From NCBI GenBank assembly GCA_963691775.1, contig OY829369.1, positions 3,906,001 through 3,970,000 on the forward strand: a DNA stretch of 64,000 nucleotides. Direction: 5' to 3'. Positions 53,196-63,250 of this stretch are shown here, one piece after another. Both the position numbers and the translations under genes were made by a program. Every line of letters starts with the position of its first letter. The stretch's first letter is position 1. The notes beneath the pieces were generated by a model that ran no database searches, was not told the origin of the DNA, and worked only from the letters and a program-made list of their open reading frames with translations. Origin of the DNA: JAZBPO01 sp963691775. Lineage in GTDB: Bacteria; Pseudomonadota; Gammaproteobacteria; Pseudomonadales; Azotimanducaceae.

Positions 53196-54029
53196 ATGGC
53201 CCCTCGATACTGGATTGTGCTCGCTGCGGGAATCATCGTGATTCTTGCAGGCCTGATGTTCTTCTCGTCCTCGCAGGAGACGCCTGCAGGTCGTGATGTC
53301 GCGCTACCGAGCTTGCCCACCGTGACTGCACCCGCCCCTGATCCGGTGCCCCTTGCACCAGAGCCTGCTCCGCTGCCGGCGGAGCCGGATTCGGAGCCGG
53401 ATTCGGCGCCGGATTCGGAGCCGGTTTCGGTTCCTGCGATCGTGCTGCCGGCCCTGAACGACTCCGATGCATTCGTCCGCGAGCAGGTAGAGGTCCTGTC
53501 TCGTGACGGTGCGCTCGCCTGGCTTCTTGCCACCAACGAACTGCTGCGCAAATTCACCGTGATGCTCGAGAACGCGGCCAGCGGCGAGCTGCCGCGTGAC
53601 CCGGTTGCATTCCTTGCGCCTCGTGAGTCCTTTTCCGTGGTCGTTCAGGACGGTCTCACCTACGTGAATCCGACGAGCTACGACCGCTTCGATCGGGTCG
53701 CCCGCGTGTTCGCGAGCCTCGATGCAAGCCAGGCGCTCGCTTTCATCCGCCTCGTCGAGCCGCTGCTAATCGATGCCTATGCGGAGATCGGCGTGCGCGA
53801 CGTTGACGTGGAGGTGCGCTTGAGCGACGCGGTTGATCTGCTGCTCGCGACCCCGACCCCGCCGGCTTCCATCGAGCTTACGCAGCCGTCCGTCATGTAC
53901 CAGTTCGCTGATCCCGCGCTCGAGGCACTGGCGCCAACGCAGAAACTGCTGCTGCGTATGGGGCCCGAGAACGGCGCCTTGGTCCGTGCGAAGCTCGAGG
54001 AAGTACGCGCGCTCCTCGCGGACGGATGA
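53196..54029 (+). CDS. DUF3014-family membrane-anchored protein
   Basis: The 277-residue protein has an N-terminal membrane anchor (residues 5-24), a Pro/Glu/Asp-rich linker with repeated PDSEP units (about 45-80), and the conserved domain: LARD-like LSRDGALAWLLATNELLRKFTVMLENAASGEL, YVNPTSYDRFDRV, FIRLVEPLLIDAYAEIG and PALEALAPTQKLLLRMGPEN, which I recognise as the DUF3014 pattern. Function unknown; it faces the periplasm. GGAG lies five bases before the ATG at 53196. Confidence 0.85.
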   Translation: MAPRYWIVLAAGIIVILAGLMFFSSSQETPAGRDVALPSLPTVTAPAPDPVPLAPEPAPLPAEPDSEPDSAPDSEPVSVPAIVLPALNDSDAFVREQVEVLSRDGALAWLLATNELLRKFTVMLENAASGELPRDPVAFLAPRESFSVVVQDGLTYVNPTSYDRFDRVARVFASLDASQALAFIRLVEPLLIDAYAEIGVRDVDVEVRLSDAVDLLLATPTPPASIELTQPSVMYQFADPALEALAPTQKLLLRMGPENGALVRAKLEEVRALLADG

Positions 54030-54032
54030 AGG

Positions 54033-55253
54033 TCAGTCGCCCTCGGCAGCGCTGCGGATCGCGCTGATGTCCACCCGTTCGGCGAAGGGAGCGTGGGCCT
54101 CGACGCTTTCTATGTCCTTGCGCACCCAATCACGCTCGCGCTCGAGATAGTCGGCCACGGCCTCGCGCAGGCCCGGATGGGAGATCCAGTGCGCGCTGTA
54201 GGTTGCACAGGGCAGATAGCCGCGCGCGACCTTGTGCCCGCCCTGGGCGCCGGCTTCCACCCGTTTCAGCCCCCTGGAGATCGCGAAGTCGATGGCCTGG
54301 TAATAGCAGGTTTCGAAATGGAGAAAGCGATGGTCTTCGATGCATCCCCAGTGACGCCCGAAGAGCGTGTCCTCGCCGATGAAATTGATGGCGCCTGCGA
54401 TGTAGCGCCCGGCCCGGCGGCACAGGATCAGCAGCACGTCGTTCGGCATTCGCTCGCCGATCAGGCTGAAGAAGCTGCGCGTTAGGTAGGGGCTGCCCCA
54501 CTTACGGGAACCGGTGTCGACATAGAACTCGTAGAAGGCATCCCAGTGGTGCTCGCGTAGATCGCTGCCGGTTACCCACTCTATTTCGATGCCGTTTTCG
54601 ACGGCTTCCCGGCGCTCGCGCTTCAGATTCTTCCGCTTCTTTGAAGTGAGGTCGACGAGGAAGTCATCGAAAGTGGCGTAGCCGGCGTTGAGCCAGTGGA
54701 ATTGCTGGTCCATGCGTTGAAGCAGGCCAAGTTCGCCCATGCGCGCGTACTCATGCTCGGTCGGGAAGTTGATCCCCACCGAGGACAGGCCCGATCGTTC
54801 GGTCACCTCGACCAGACCCTGTATGAGCGCTGCGAACACGTCGTCTGCATCCAACCCTGCGATAGCGCGGTCGAGGATGCGCGGCCCGGTCGCCGGCGTG
54901 AACGGCACGGCCACGAGCAGTTTGGGGTAGTAGCGGCCGCCGGCGCGATGGAATGCGTCAGCCCAGGCGTGGTCGAAGATGTATTCGCCCTGGGAGTGGC
55001 CCTTGACGTAAGCCGGGATCGCCCCGGCAAGCGCCCCTGCGGCTGTTTCAAGGGCCACGTGCATCGGCTGCCAGCCGCGTTCGGGGACGGCCGATCCACT
55101 TTCTTCCAGCGCGTTCAGGAAGCAGTGGGACAGGAACGGGTTGTAAGGGCGGCGCGCCGGCGTGCCGCCTACGGCGCAGGCATCCCATGCGTTCGCGTCC
55201 AGTTCGCTGATCGAAGCGACTGTGCGCAGCGTGAGGCTCTCTTCGGACGGCAT
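54033..55253 (-). CDS. FemAB-like GNAT-family acyltransferase (DUF482/PF04339)
   Basis: The 406-residue protein has NPFLSHCFLNALEESGS, then HSQGEYIFDHAWADAFHRAG, YYPKLLVAVPFTPATGPR and the SKKRKNLKRERREA basic motif, followed by HFETCYYQAIDFAISRGLKRVEAGAQG and HKVARGYLP. This order is characteristic of the DUF482 group related to FemAB/GNAT peptidyl or acyl transferases. The substrate is not known. It is divergent from the GH3 gene and convergent with the DUF3014 gene, four bases apart. Confidence 0.87.
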   Translation of the reverse strand: MPSEESLTLRTVASISELDANAWDACAVGGTPARRPYNPFLSHCFLNALEESGSAVPERGWQPMHVALETAAGALAGAIPAYVKGHSQGEYIFDHAWADAFHRAGGRYYPKLLVAVPFTPATGPRILDRAIAGLDADDVFAALIQGLVEVTERSGLSSVGINFPTEHEYARMGELGLLQRMDQQFHWLNAGYATFDDFLVDLTSKKRKNLKRERREAVENGIEIEWVTGSDLREHHWDAFYEFYVDTGSRKWGSPYLTRSFFSLIGERMPNDVLLILCRRAGRYIAGAINFIGEDTLFGRHWGCIEDHRFLHFETCYYQAIDFAISRGLKRVEAGAQGGHKVARGYLPCATYSAHWISHPGLREAVADYLERERDWVRKDIESVEAHAPFAERVDISAIRSAAEGD

Positions 55254-55369
55254 GTATCGTCGCGTCGCTTCGGGCAGGTGCGGGAATATAGCAGTCTGGA
55301 CGGAACGCGCACGTTGACCCGCAGGGCGGCGTGCCCCGTATCATCGAGCGCGCCGAAGCGGGGGATCTC

Positions 55370-57843
55370 ATGACGATGAATGACCTGGACGGACGTATCG
55401 ACGCGCTGATCGAGTCGATGACCCTTGAAGAGAAGGTCGCCCTCGCCGCGGGCTCCGGTCTCTGGTACTCGACCGGGATCGAGCGCCTCGGGATTCCGGC
55501 CTTCAAGCTCTCCGATGGTCCGAATGGCGTGCGCGAGACGGTCGTGGCGGCGTAACCTCGACCTGCTTCCCTGTCGGGGTGGCGCTCGGAGCGAGTTGGG
55601 ATGTCGAGCTGATCGAGGCGGTTGGCGAGGCACTCGCAGACGAGGCGAGGGTCAAGGGCGTGGACGTGCTCCTCGGGCCGACCATCAATCTCCAGCGCAC
55701 CCCGCTCGCCGGACGCAACTTCGAGTGCTACTCCGAGGACCCCCATCTCACCTCGGAGCTCGCGATCGCCTACACGCGCGGCGTTCAGAGCCGGAACGTT
55801 GCTGTGTGCCTCAAGCACTTCATCTGCAACGAGTCCGAATTCGAACGCCAGAGCATGTCTTCTGACGTCGACCCGCGCACGCTGCGCGAGATCTATTTTC
55901 GCCCCTTCGAACGCGCCATTCGCGAAGCGGGTGCCTGGTCGATCATGAGTGCTTACAACCGCCTGAATGGTAAGTACTGCAGCGGCAGCGAATGGCTGCT
56001 GAATCAGGTTCTCAGAGCGCGGTGGGGCTTTGATGGCGTGGTGGTCTCGGACTGGGGGGGCACCTACGAAACGGAAGCCCCGGCGCGCGCCGGCCTCGAT
56101 CTCGAAATGCCCGGGCCGGCGCGAATGATGGGGGAGCGGCTGCTCGACGCGGTGCAGGCCGGTCGCGTCGAGACGGCTTCGCTCGACATCCGGGCGCGGC
56201 GTCTGTTGCGTCTGATGGCGCGCACGGGACGACTCGATGCGCCTGAGCACGTGCCCGAGACGAGCGGTGATGATCCGGACCGGCAGGCGCTGGCGCATCG
56301 CGCGGCGATTGCGGGTTCCGTTCTGCTCAAGAACGAGCGCGAGACGCTGCCGCTGCGCAACGTCTCGCGTATTGCCCTGATAGGACCGAACGCCGTCGCG
56401 CCCCAGCCGCAGGGCGGTGGTTCGAGCGGCGTGACCCCGCATTTCGTCGTGAGTCCGGAGGCGGGGCTGCGTGCATCCCTGCCACATGCGGATGTCCAGG
56501 TGGCCCGAGGCTGCCGCTCGCATCGTTATCTGCCGTTGCTCCCGCCCGAGATGTGCCGCACGGAGTCGGAGGGGGATCGGGCGGGCCTGGAGGTGAGTTT
56601 CCATGCGGGCCACGATTTCACCGGCGCGCCGGTGCGGGTGCGCCGCCCGCGCCGTAGCCAGCTCGTGTTTTTCGGCGATTTCGATCCTGATGTGCCGCGT
56701 GAGTTCACTGCGGTGGTGCGTACATGGCTCACGCCGCGCTACAGCGGCGAGCATGCCTTTTCGCTGCTCACAGCAGGGCGCGCGCGCATGCTGATAGACG
56801 GACAGCTCGTGGTGGACGACTGGGATCAGTGGACCCCGGGGGAGAGCTTTTTCGGAAATGGCGGCAGTGAGCAGCGCGGCACGATCGAGCTTGAAGCGGG
56901 TCGCCCGGTCGCCGTGGAGGTGCGCTACAGCCGGGAAGCGGCGCCGCAGTTCGCGGCCGTGCGTATCGGTATGCAAGAGCCCGAACCTTTCGATCTGATG
57001 ACTGACGCGATAGATGTTGCGCGCGAGGCCGACACCGCGGTGGTGCTCGTAGGTCTTGATGGCGAATGGGAAACGGAAGGCGTCGATCGGGAGACCATGG
57101 GGCTTCCCGCGCCGCAGATTGAATTGATTCGTAACGTCATCGCGGCAAATGCGAATACGGTGGTGGTGATCAATGCTGGGTCACCGATCGATACTTCGCC
57201 GTTTCGCTACGAGGCGCGCGCGATCCTGCAGCTCTGGTATCCGGGACAGTCCTTCGGCTCGGCGCTCGCCGATGTGTTGACCGGCGTTGCGGAGCCGGGC
57301 GGGCGCCTGCCGATGACGCTTCCAGAGCGCTTCGAGGATCACCCTGCATTTTTGAACTATCCCGGAGAGCACGGGCATGTGCGCTACGGAGAAGGGGTAT
57401 TTATCGGCTACCGTGGGTTCCAGAGCCGCGAGGTCATGCCGGCTTTTCCCTTCGGCCACGGGCTCGGCTATGCGCGCTTCGAGCTGGAAGAGGCTTCTGC
57501 GGAGCTTGAGGAAGAGTGCGTGCGTCTGCGCGTTCGCATCCGCAACGTATCCGACCGCGCGGGCGCGACGATCTTGCAGAGCTATTTCGGTGGGCCCGCG
57601 GAGGGCATCGCGCGTCCCGTTCGTGAGCTCTGCGATTTCTGCCGCGTGTCACTTGACGCGGGCGAGAGCTGCGCGATCGAGCGGCGGGTCCCGCTCGCGC
57701 GTTTCGCTTATTTCGATCCGCGTGAGGACGTGTTCCGAAACGAGGCCGGCAGCACCCGCATCGACGTCGGTTTCTCGAGCGCGGACGTGCGTTCCCGGCT
57801 CGATGTGACGCTTGCGGAAGGGCGCTTCAATGCGCCCGCGTGA
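55370..57843 (+). pseudogene. Glycoside hydrolase family 3 beta-glucosidase with PA14 domain, one frameshift
   Basis: Residues from ATG 55370 (GGGGGAT upstream) read MTLEEKVALAAGSGLWY and IPAFKLSDGPNGVRETVV, then reach TAA at 55553-55555. In the -1 frame the protein continues GGVTSTCFPVGVALGAS and runs to 57843, so one base is missing (or two added) at about 55540-55552. After the break everything is intact: GVDVLLGPTINLQRTP, KHFICNE, nucleophile Asp at 56050 in VVSDWGG, a PA14 domain inserted in the second half (about 56590-56900) and the C-terminal fibronectin-like domain. It would hydrolyse beta-glucosides; there is no signal peptide. A sequencing error is as likely as a real mutation. Confidence 0.88.
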
Positions 57844-58077
57844 CGGCGAGCCCTTGCGTGCTCGGCGAGCGAGGCCAAGGTGCGTGCCTGGCCGCCTGGG
57901 GCGATAGGGGTTCGGCTTGCATCGATTCCGGCGCCTAGCGTTTGTGCCTGCATGAGACGCGGGGCAGTTCCGGTCGCGCAGCGGGCGAGGGGCGCAGGCG
58001 GCAGGGGATGCGGGCCCACTGAAAGCGGATCGCGCCTGGGCCCGCGGGCTCGGAACCCCGGTACGCTGATCTATCGA

Positions 58078-58566
58078 TCAGAAGATGCCGGCTTCGAGCC
58101 CCGCAGCGAGCGCCATCCCCAGATCCTTGCAGCGCTCAAGGCCCGCCGCGTCAGGCGCGCCGCGGACGATCACTGGCGCCTGTACTTCCTTGAAGGGATA
58201 GCCTTTGGCGATGCGGCGAATCTCGCGCACGGCGCCCGTGCCATCGTTCCCTGCGGAGACAAATATGCTGTACGGGAGAGGGGCGAGTTTGCCTTCCACT
58301 TCATAGTAGGTGCGATCGAGAAAGTCTTTCATTTGCCCTGACATGTAGCCGAAGTTTTCTGGCGTGCCGAGGAGCAGTCCCTGCGCCCAGAGCAGGTCGT
58401 CGGGGCCGGCCTCGCTCGTATGCAGGCAGCGGATATCCACGTGCTCGATCTCCGGCGTCGAGGCGCCGGCGAGCACGGCGTCGCGCAGCACGGCGGTGTT
58501 GCCGGTCTTCGAGTGCCAGACCACGAGCAAACGGCGCGCGATCATGATCGGGTCAGAGTCGGTCAT
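58078..58566 (-). CDS. Flavodoxin-family protein
   Basis: The 162-residue protein begins VVWHSKTGNTAVLRDAVLAGA, the FMN phosphate loop of flavodoxins, followed by LLGTPENFGYMSGQMKDFLDRTYYE and FVSAGNDGTGAVREI, the loops that hold the isoalloxazine ring. It is likely an FMN reductase or electron carrier. The ATG at 58566 or one seven codons later (58545) could be the start. It is divergent from the threonine-dehydratase-like gene. Confidence 0.87.
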   Translation of the reverse strand: MTDSDPIMIARRLLVVWHSKTGNTAVLRDAVLAGASTPEIEHVDIRCLHTSEAGPDDLLWAQGLLLGTPENFGYMSGQMKDFLDRTYYEVEGKLAPLPYSIFVSAGNDGTGAVREIRRIAKGYPFKEVQAPVIVRGAPDAAGLERCKDLGMALAAGLEAGIF

Positions 58567-58608
58567 GGGTCTATACTCGCGCGCGCAGCGACAGGGGAGA
58601 AGGTCCTG

Positions 58609-59821
58609 GTGGTGGAACTTGCGATCTCGCTCGCAGACGTGGAGTCGGCGGCGCGACTGATCGAGGGGCAGATTGTGCGCACGCCGGTCGTGTACTCGGA
58701 GACGCTTTCGCGACTCACGGGAGCGGAGATCTGGCTCAAGCTCGAGAATCAGCAATTCACCGCCTCTTTCAAGGAGCGCGGCGCGCTCACGCGCCTGCTC
58801 GCACTCAGCGAGGAAGAGCGATCCCGCGGTGTGATCTGCATGAGCGCCGGCAATCACGCCCAGGCGGTCGCCCATCACGCCCGCCGGCTCGGCATTCCCG
58901 CGACCATCGTCATGCCGCGGACGACACCGAACGCGAAGGTCGAGGCGACGCGCGTTTTCGGCCCGGAAGTCATTCTTGAGGGTGCTGTCTTCGACGAATC
59001 GAAGCGTTTCACGGAACAGCTTGCGGCGGATCGCGCTGACCCTCGTTCACCCCTACGATGATGCTGCGGTGATGGCGGGGCAGGGCACGCTCGCGCTCGA
59101 GGTACTTGCCGACGCACCGGAGCCCGACGTCTTGGTGGTTCCCGTGGGCGGTGGCGGGCTCGCGTCCGGCATCGCTACGGTCTTTGCCGCTGTTGCTCCG
59201 AAGGTCGAGCTTCTAGGCGTAGAGACCGAGCGCTTCGCGGGTGCCTATCGTGCGCTGAAGGGCGATGGCCCGAGTTTCGGTACGTCGACGATTGCGGAGG
59301 GCATTGCGGTGAAGGCGCCGGGTGCGCTCACGCTGCCGATCCTTCGGGAGCATCTCGCGGACGTGCTGCTTGTAGACGAGGAAACACTCGAGCGCGCGGT
59401 GCTCATGTTGCTCGAGATCGAGAAGACGGTGGCTGAGGGTGCGGGCGCCGCTGGCCTCGCCGCGGTGCTGGCCAATCCTGAGCGCTTCCGGCGGCGGCGG
59501 GTGATGCTGTTGCTGTGCGGGGGAAACATCGATCTGATGATCCTGTCTTCCCTGATCCAACGAGGGCTCGCGCGAAGCGACCGTCTGGTGCGGATTGCCG
59601 TCGAAATTCCGGATCTGCCGGGCGCGCTCGCCGAAATCTGTGGGCTTATTGGAGCGCTCGACAGCAACATTGTTGACCTACAGCATCAGCGTGCTTTCGC
59701 GGCGTCTTCCGTGCGCGCAACGGAGGTCACTTTTCTGCTGCAGATGCGTGGCGCAGAACAGGTGGACCTTGTTCTTGCGCGTCTTGGCGAGCACGGCTAC
59801 GGAGCGCGTAGGCTGGTTTGA
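58609..59821 (+). pseudogene. Threonine ammonia-lyase-like PLP enzyme with ACT domain, one frameshift
   Basis: GTG 58609 (or 58612) follows AGGGGAGAAGG. The first frame has GQIVRTPVVYSETLSRLTGAEIW, PLP-binding Lys55 in SFKERGAL and MSAGNHAQAVA, then ends at TGA 59059. The expected continuation LTLVHPYDDAAVMAGQGTLALE lies in the +1 frame, so one base is extra or two are missing at about 59030-59045. Downstream are VVPVGGGGLASGIA (phosphate-binding loop), the TVAEGAGAAGLAA segment and a C-terminal ACT domain (VRIAVEIPDLPGALAEICGLIG). The type resembles TdcB/IlvA with a single ACT. It deaminates threonine or serine if functional. Confidence 0.88.
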
Positions 59822-60044
59822 GGCGTCGCCGGTCGCGCCATCTCCAGGCAAACGCGCTGGCTGCGCCACGGGTGCCGCGCCGTGCGCTTTCCTTGGGCGC
59901 GCGTGAGCACCGTTACCGAGAGGCACCTGAAACAGCCACGACGCGCATAGGATGCGCACTCTCGGGCCTTGAAGCCCAAGTGCCGTTCGCTGGCTTGAGG
60001 CGGAGGGCGGTATGCTCGCTCGGCGGTCAACCGGGGAGGGGATC

Positions 60045-60593
60045 ATGCGTACCGATGCACCGAGGATTCAGCCTGCCGAGCTTGAAGCGCTCGACGACGA
60101 CACGCGGTCGATGATGGGCCGCTTCGAAGACAACCCGCTCAATATCTTCCGCACGCTCGCGCAGCACCCCAAGCTGCTCAAGCGGTGGCTCGTCTTTGCC
60201 AATCATGTGCTCGGCAAGTCGACGCTACCGGTCCGCGAGCGCGAGATTCTGATTCTCAGGATCGGCTGGTTGTGCCGGGCGGGCTATGAATGGGGGCAAC
60301 ACGTACAGATCGGCCTCGAATGCGGCCTTACGGAGGCAGAAATCCAGGCCATCAAGGCAGGCCCGGACGCGGGGTCGTGGAGCGATGTGGACCGTGACCT
60401 GCTGATGGCCACGGACGAGTTGCACCGCGACGCGCACGTGAGCGACGCAACCTGGGCGCGCCTTGCGCAGCAATGGTCGACCGAGCAACTCATGGACATT
60501 GTGTTTGCGGTCGGCCAGTACAATCTCGTTTCCATGGCCCTCAACAGCTTCGGCGTGCAGCCCGAGGCGGGTTTGCCGAGTCTGAGGGATTGA
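60045..60593 (+). CDS. Carboxymuconolactone decarboxylase family protein
   Basis: The 182-residue protein has LPVREREILILRIGWLCRAGYEWGQHVQIG, the AhpD/CMD helix with a Cys and a downstream His, followed by LGLTEAEI-like CGLTEAEIQAIKAGP. The usual CxxC of AhpD is not present, as the site reads CRAGYEWGQH. This subgroup of about 180 residues is common and of uncertain function; it may act on lactones or as a peroxidase-like protein. GGGAGGGGATC precedes the ATG at 60045. Confidence 0.87.
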   Translation: MRTDAPRIQPAELEALDDDTRSMMGRFEDNPLNIFRTLAQHPKLLKRWLVFANHVLGKSTLPVREREILILRIGWLCRAGYEWGQHVQIGLECGLTEAEIQAIKAGPDAGSWSDVDRDLLMATDELHRDAHVSDATWARLAQQWSTEQLMDIVFAVGQYNLVSMALNSFGVQPEAGLPSLRD

Positions 60594-60998
60594 TCACGGC
60601 GAACGACGGCTGCTAAGACGGCGCAGATCCCGGTCCCGACGAGCTCGGTTCAAAGCCGGAGCGTGAGCGGCCCTGTGCTGCTCCTTTTGGGGGGGGGCGT
60701 TGTCGGCGTTGTCTTCGGCGGCCGGCTCGAAGCGCCATGCGTGGCTGTTTGCAGCAGCATAAGCGCTCGACTGCCGAGATGCGGATCGGCACTCGCGCTT
60801 ACACAGTTTGCCCTACGTAAGGAATCGACCGTTTGTCGCCCTGACACGGCTGATAACGCTGTGTTTACAAACCTATGCTTTGCGCCTTGAAGGGAGGCTC
60901 CAGCCGTTGTTCAATCGACGGCCCTGTTACGGGACGTAACGATAGTTACCCACGGAATGGGGTGGAACGTGATGGCTAGGCTGCACAGGAGTGCACCG
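60594..60998. promoter_or_regulatory. Intergenic region with a triple GTTAC/GTAAC inverted repeat
   Basis: No gene is recognised in this stretch. GTTAC (60926-60930), GTAAC (60936-60940) and GTTAC (60945-60949) alternate in orientation with five and four bases between, which gives two overlapping inverted repeats about 50 bp before the membrane protein gene. This layout suits an operator for a dimeric repressor. Confidence 0.45.
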
Positions 60999-61355
60999 AT
61001 GCAATACGTCAACGGCGCCCTTGCTCTGGTTCTCGGCAGCCTCGGGGTGCTTCATCTGGACCTTGAGGAATCTGCGATCTGGCCTGGACTCTATGGTGCA
61101 GGTGCCATGCTTGCTGCAACTGGCTGCAAGCCCAGCCTCACCCCCTGGACGGTGCGCGTGCTTGCGACTGCGGCAACGTTCACCATGTTCATCTATTTTT
61201 CCGGTTTCTTCTTCTGCGCGCCCTATCTGACTGAAGGCTGGTACGCCCGGGAAGGTCACGGCAGCACGCTCGCACTGCTCATTGCTGGTTTCTGCATGAT
61301 GCCGGTCGTATCCGGTTACAGCTGCCGAATGAAGGTCCTGCCCTCATCCGCCTGA
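60999..61355 (+). CDS. Small membrane protein of unknown function
   Basis: The 118-residue protein has about four hydrophobic segments (ALALVLGSLGVLHL, IWPGLYGAGAMLAATGC, FTMFIYFSGFFFCAPYL, LALLIAGFCMMPVV) with short loops. The ATG at 60999 has CAGGAG eight bases upstream; in-frame starts at 60957 and 60972 lack such a site. No family is recognised. Its 3' end overlaps the convergent LLM gene by 12 bases. Confidence 0.68.
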   Translation: MQYVNGALALVLGSLGVLHLDLEESAIWPGLYGAGAMLAATGCKPSLTPWTVRVLATAATFTMFIYFSGFFFCAPYLTEGWYAREGHGSTLALLIAGFCMMPVVSGYSCRMKVLPSSA

Positions 61356-62297
61356 TCGGACTCTAGGCATCACCGTCGCAAGGAACGTTTCCAGCGCCTC
61401 GTTGTTCCATGGGGCCCGCAAAGCGACGTTGAGATCTGTCGCACCCGCCTCCGCGTAGGCCAGGAGTCGCTCTGCAGCCCCATCCGGCGTACAGAGCAGC
61501 GCCCCCTCCATGACGCGCTCGGCCATCGGTCCCCAGGTCTCGCGCATCTGATTGCGTTCTCGCGTCAGGTCGGCGGCGTCCTCGACAAGATTGAAGGTGA
61601 GATTGATGCCGCGGCGGATTGTTATCGGATCGCGCTGTTCAGTCTCGCACCAGCGATCGAGTACGCGGCCGAGGCGCGCAAACTCCTCTGGGCTGACGTA
61701 GGCCGCGTTCCATCCATCGGCGAAGCGCGCGGCGAGACGCAGGGTGCGTTGCTCCCCGACGCCACCGACCCAGATGGGCAGACGTTTCTGAATGGGGCGG
61801 GGCAGGCAGGAGGCATCTTCCACGCTGAAGTGCTCGCCGATGAAGGTGGTGCGCGCCTCGCGGAGCAGGCCTGAAATGATCCTGCTCGCTTCTTCGAGCA
61901 TGTCCAGGCGAGTGTCGAGGGGTGGGAATTCGTAGCCGTAGGCCCGTGCTTCCCATTCGTGCCAGCCCGCGCCCAGACCGAGCTCGAAGCGTCTGCCTGA
62001 GAGGCGGTCCAGGGTCGTTGCGGCTTTCGCCAGCAAGGCCGGATTCCGGTAACCAACGTAGAACACCAAGCAACCGATACGGGCGTGGACGGTGTCTGCT
62101 GCGAGGGCGCCGAGCGTCGCAAGTGCTTCGAAGTGGGGTAGGGTGCCGCCCGGCGGGGGCGCCTCGTAAAAATGGTCCCAGATGCTGATCCAGTCCACTT
62201 TCGCTGCGTCGAGCCGTCGCCAGAGTTCGCGCAGCTCGGTGAAAGGCAGGTTTTGCTGCCCGATGTGAACACCGATGGATGGCAGCTTGCGGGTCAT
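61344..62297 (-). CDS. LLM-class flavin-dependent oxidoreductase (F420/FMN type)
   Basis: The 317-residue protein shows the luciferase-like TIM barrel: VDWISIWDHFY, TLGALAADTVHARIGCLVFYVGYRNPALLAKAATTLDRLSGRRFELGLGAGWHEWEARAYGY, and LPIWVGGVGEQRTLRLAARFADGWN. These are typical of the F420-dependent LLM group found also in proteobacteria. The ATG at 62297 is before the first strand; no clear ribosome binding site is seen. It is divergent from the alpha/beta hydrolase. Substrate unknown. Confidence 0.9.
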   Translation of the reverse strand: MTRKLPSIGVHIGQQNLPFTELRELWRRLDAAKVDWISIWDHFYEAPPPGGTLPHFEALATLGALAADTVHARIGCLVFYVGYRNPALLAKAATTLDRLSGRRFELGLGAGWHEWEARAYGYEFPPLDTRLDMLEEASRIISGLLREARTTFIGEHFSVEDASCLPRPIQKRLPIWVGGVGEQRTLRLAARFADGWNAAYVSPEEFARLGRVLDRWCETEQRDPITIRRGINLTFNLVEDAADLTRERNQMRETWGPMAERVMEGALLCTPDGAAERLLAYAEAGATDLNVALRAPWNNEALETFLATVMPRVRSGG

Positions 62298-62346
62298 GCG
62301 AGGTTTCTTATCGAGAAGCGTCCCGCCCGGAGGCAAGGAGACGGAC

Positions 62347-63177
62347 ATGCCGCGCGCAAAGGTACGGGATATCGAGATCGAGTATGAAGTGGCCGAGGGC
62401 GCAGACGCAGGTGCGCGTGTGCTCTTCATTTCAGGCACGGGCGGTGATCTGCGGGTCCGGCCGAACGTATTCGATAGCCCGTTACGCGAGGGGCGCTTTC
62501 TCCTCGCGTTCGATCAGCGCGGGCTGGGGCGGACAACGGTGCCGGTGGACCAACCGACCATGGCCGACTACGCAGACGATGCAGCACGCCTGCTCGATGT
62601 CCTCGATTTCGAGGCCGACGCGGTTGTCGGCGTGTCCTTCGGTGGGATGGTGGCGCAGGAGCTTGCACTCCGGCATCCGGATCGAGTGCCGGCGCTGGTG
62701 CTGTGCTGTACGTCTGCCGGTGGGGCCGGCGGGGTGAGCTATCCGCTGCACGCGCTCGCTGCGCTACCCGAAGAACGGCGCGCCGTGCGTCAGCTTGAGA
62801 TCAGCGATGTGCGCATGGATGCGGCGTGGCGGAGCGCGCATCCGGAACTTGTCGCCCGCGCCCTGGAGCGCGGACGCGCCGCGCGCGCGGTGGGGGCAGG
62901 AGAGCCGGGGCGAGCGGAAGGCGCCGCGATGCAGCTTGAGGCGCGGCGTGGCCACGATGCCTACGAACGACTACAGGAATTGAAGATGCCGGTACTGGTC
63001 GCTGGCGGCCGTTACGACGGCATCGCGCCGGTCGCGAATCAGAAGGCCCTGGTGACCGCGATAGGGCAGGCAGACTTGCGTATCTATGAGGGGGGACACT
63101 TATTCCTCGTACAGGATGGAAGCGCCTGGCCCGAGATAGGTGCCTGGATCGATGCGCGCATGTCGCAGGGGGCGTGA
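62347..63177 (+). CDS. Alpha/beta hydrolase
   Basis: The 276-residue protein has FISGTGGDLRVRPNVFDS in the oxyanion region, FDQRGLGRT, and the nucleophile Ser97 in VVGVSFGGMVAQELAL; Asp in GGRYDGIAP and His in YEGGHLFLVQD complete the triad. It resembles 3-oxoadipate enol-lactonase and related hydrolases, but the substrate cannot be named. AAGGAGACGGAC lies before the ATG at 62347; the frame is open further up without a site. Confidence 0.9.
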   Translation: MPRAKVRDIEIEYEVAEGADAGARVLFISGTGGDLRVRPNVFDSPLREGRFLLAFDQRGLGRTTVPVDQPTMADYADDAARLLDVLDFEADAVVGVSFGGMVAQELALRHPDRVPALVLCCTSAGGAGGVSYPLHALAALPEERRAVRQLEISDVRMDAAWRSAHPELVARALERGRAARAVGAGEPGRAEGAAMQLEARRGHDAYERLQELKMPVLVAGGRYDGIAPVANQKALVTAIGQADLRIYEGGHLFLVQDGSAWPEIGAWIDARMSQGA

Positions 63178-63215
63178 ACAGGGGGCAGGCGGGCCGCTGA
63201 AATCAACATCGGGGC

Positions 63216-63244
63216 TTGACGATCTTTGTGCGGTGCGTCATGAT
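63216..63244 (+). promoter_or_regulatory. Sigma-70-like promoter of a short transcript
   Basis: TTGACG at 63216-63221 is followed, after 17 bases, by CATGAT at 63239-63244 (or TGATAC two bases on). Transcription would begin near 63251, in a gap without a gene, just ahead of a strong terminator. Confidence 0.55.
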
Positions 63245-63250
63245 ACCCAA

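Noticed and set aside
55540..55560. Programmed ribosomal frameshift in the GH3 gene
   Set aside because: No X XXY YYZ heptamer or other known slippery sequence at the junction, and GH3 enzymes are not known to use recoding.
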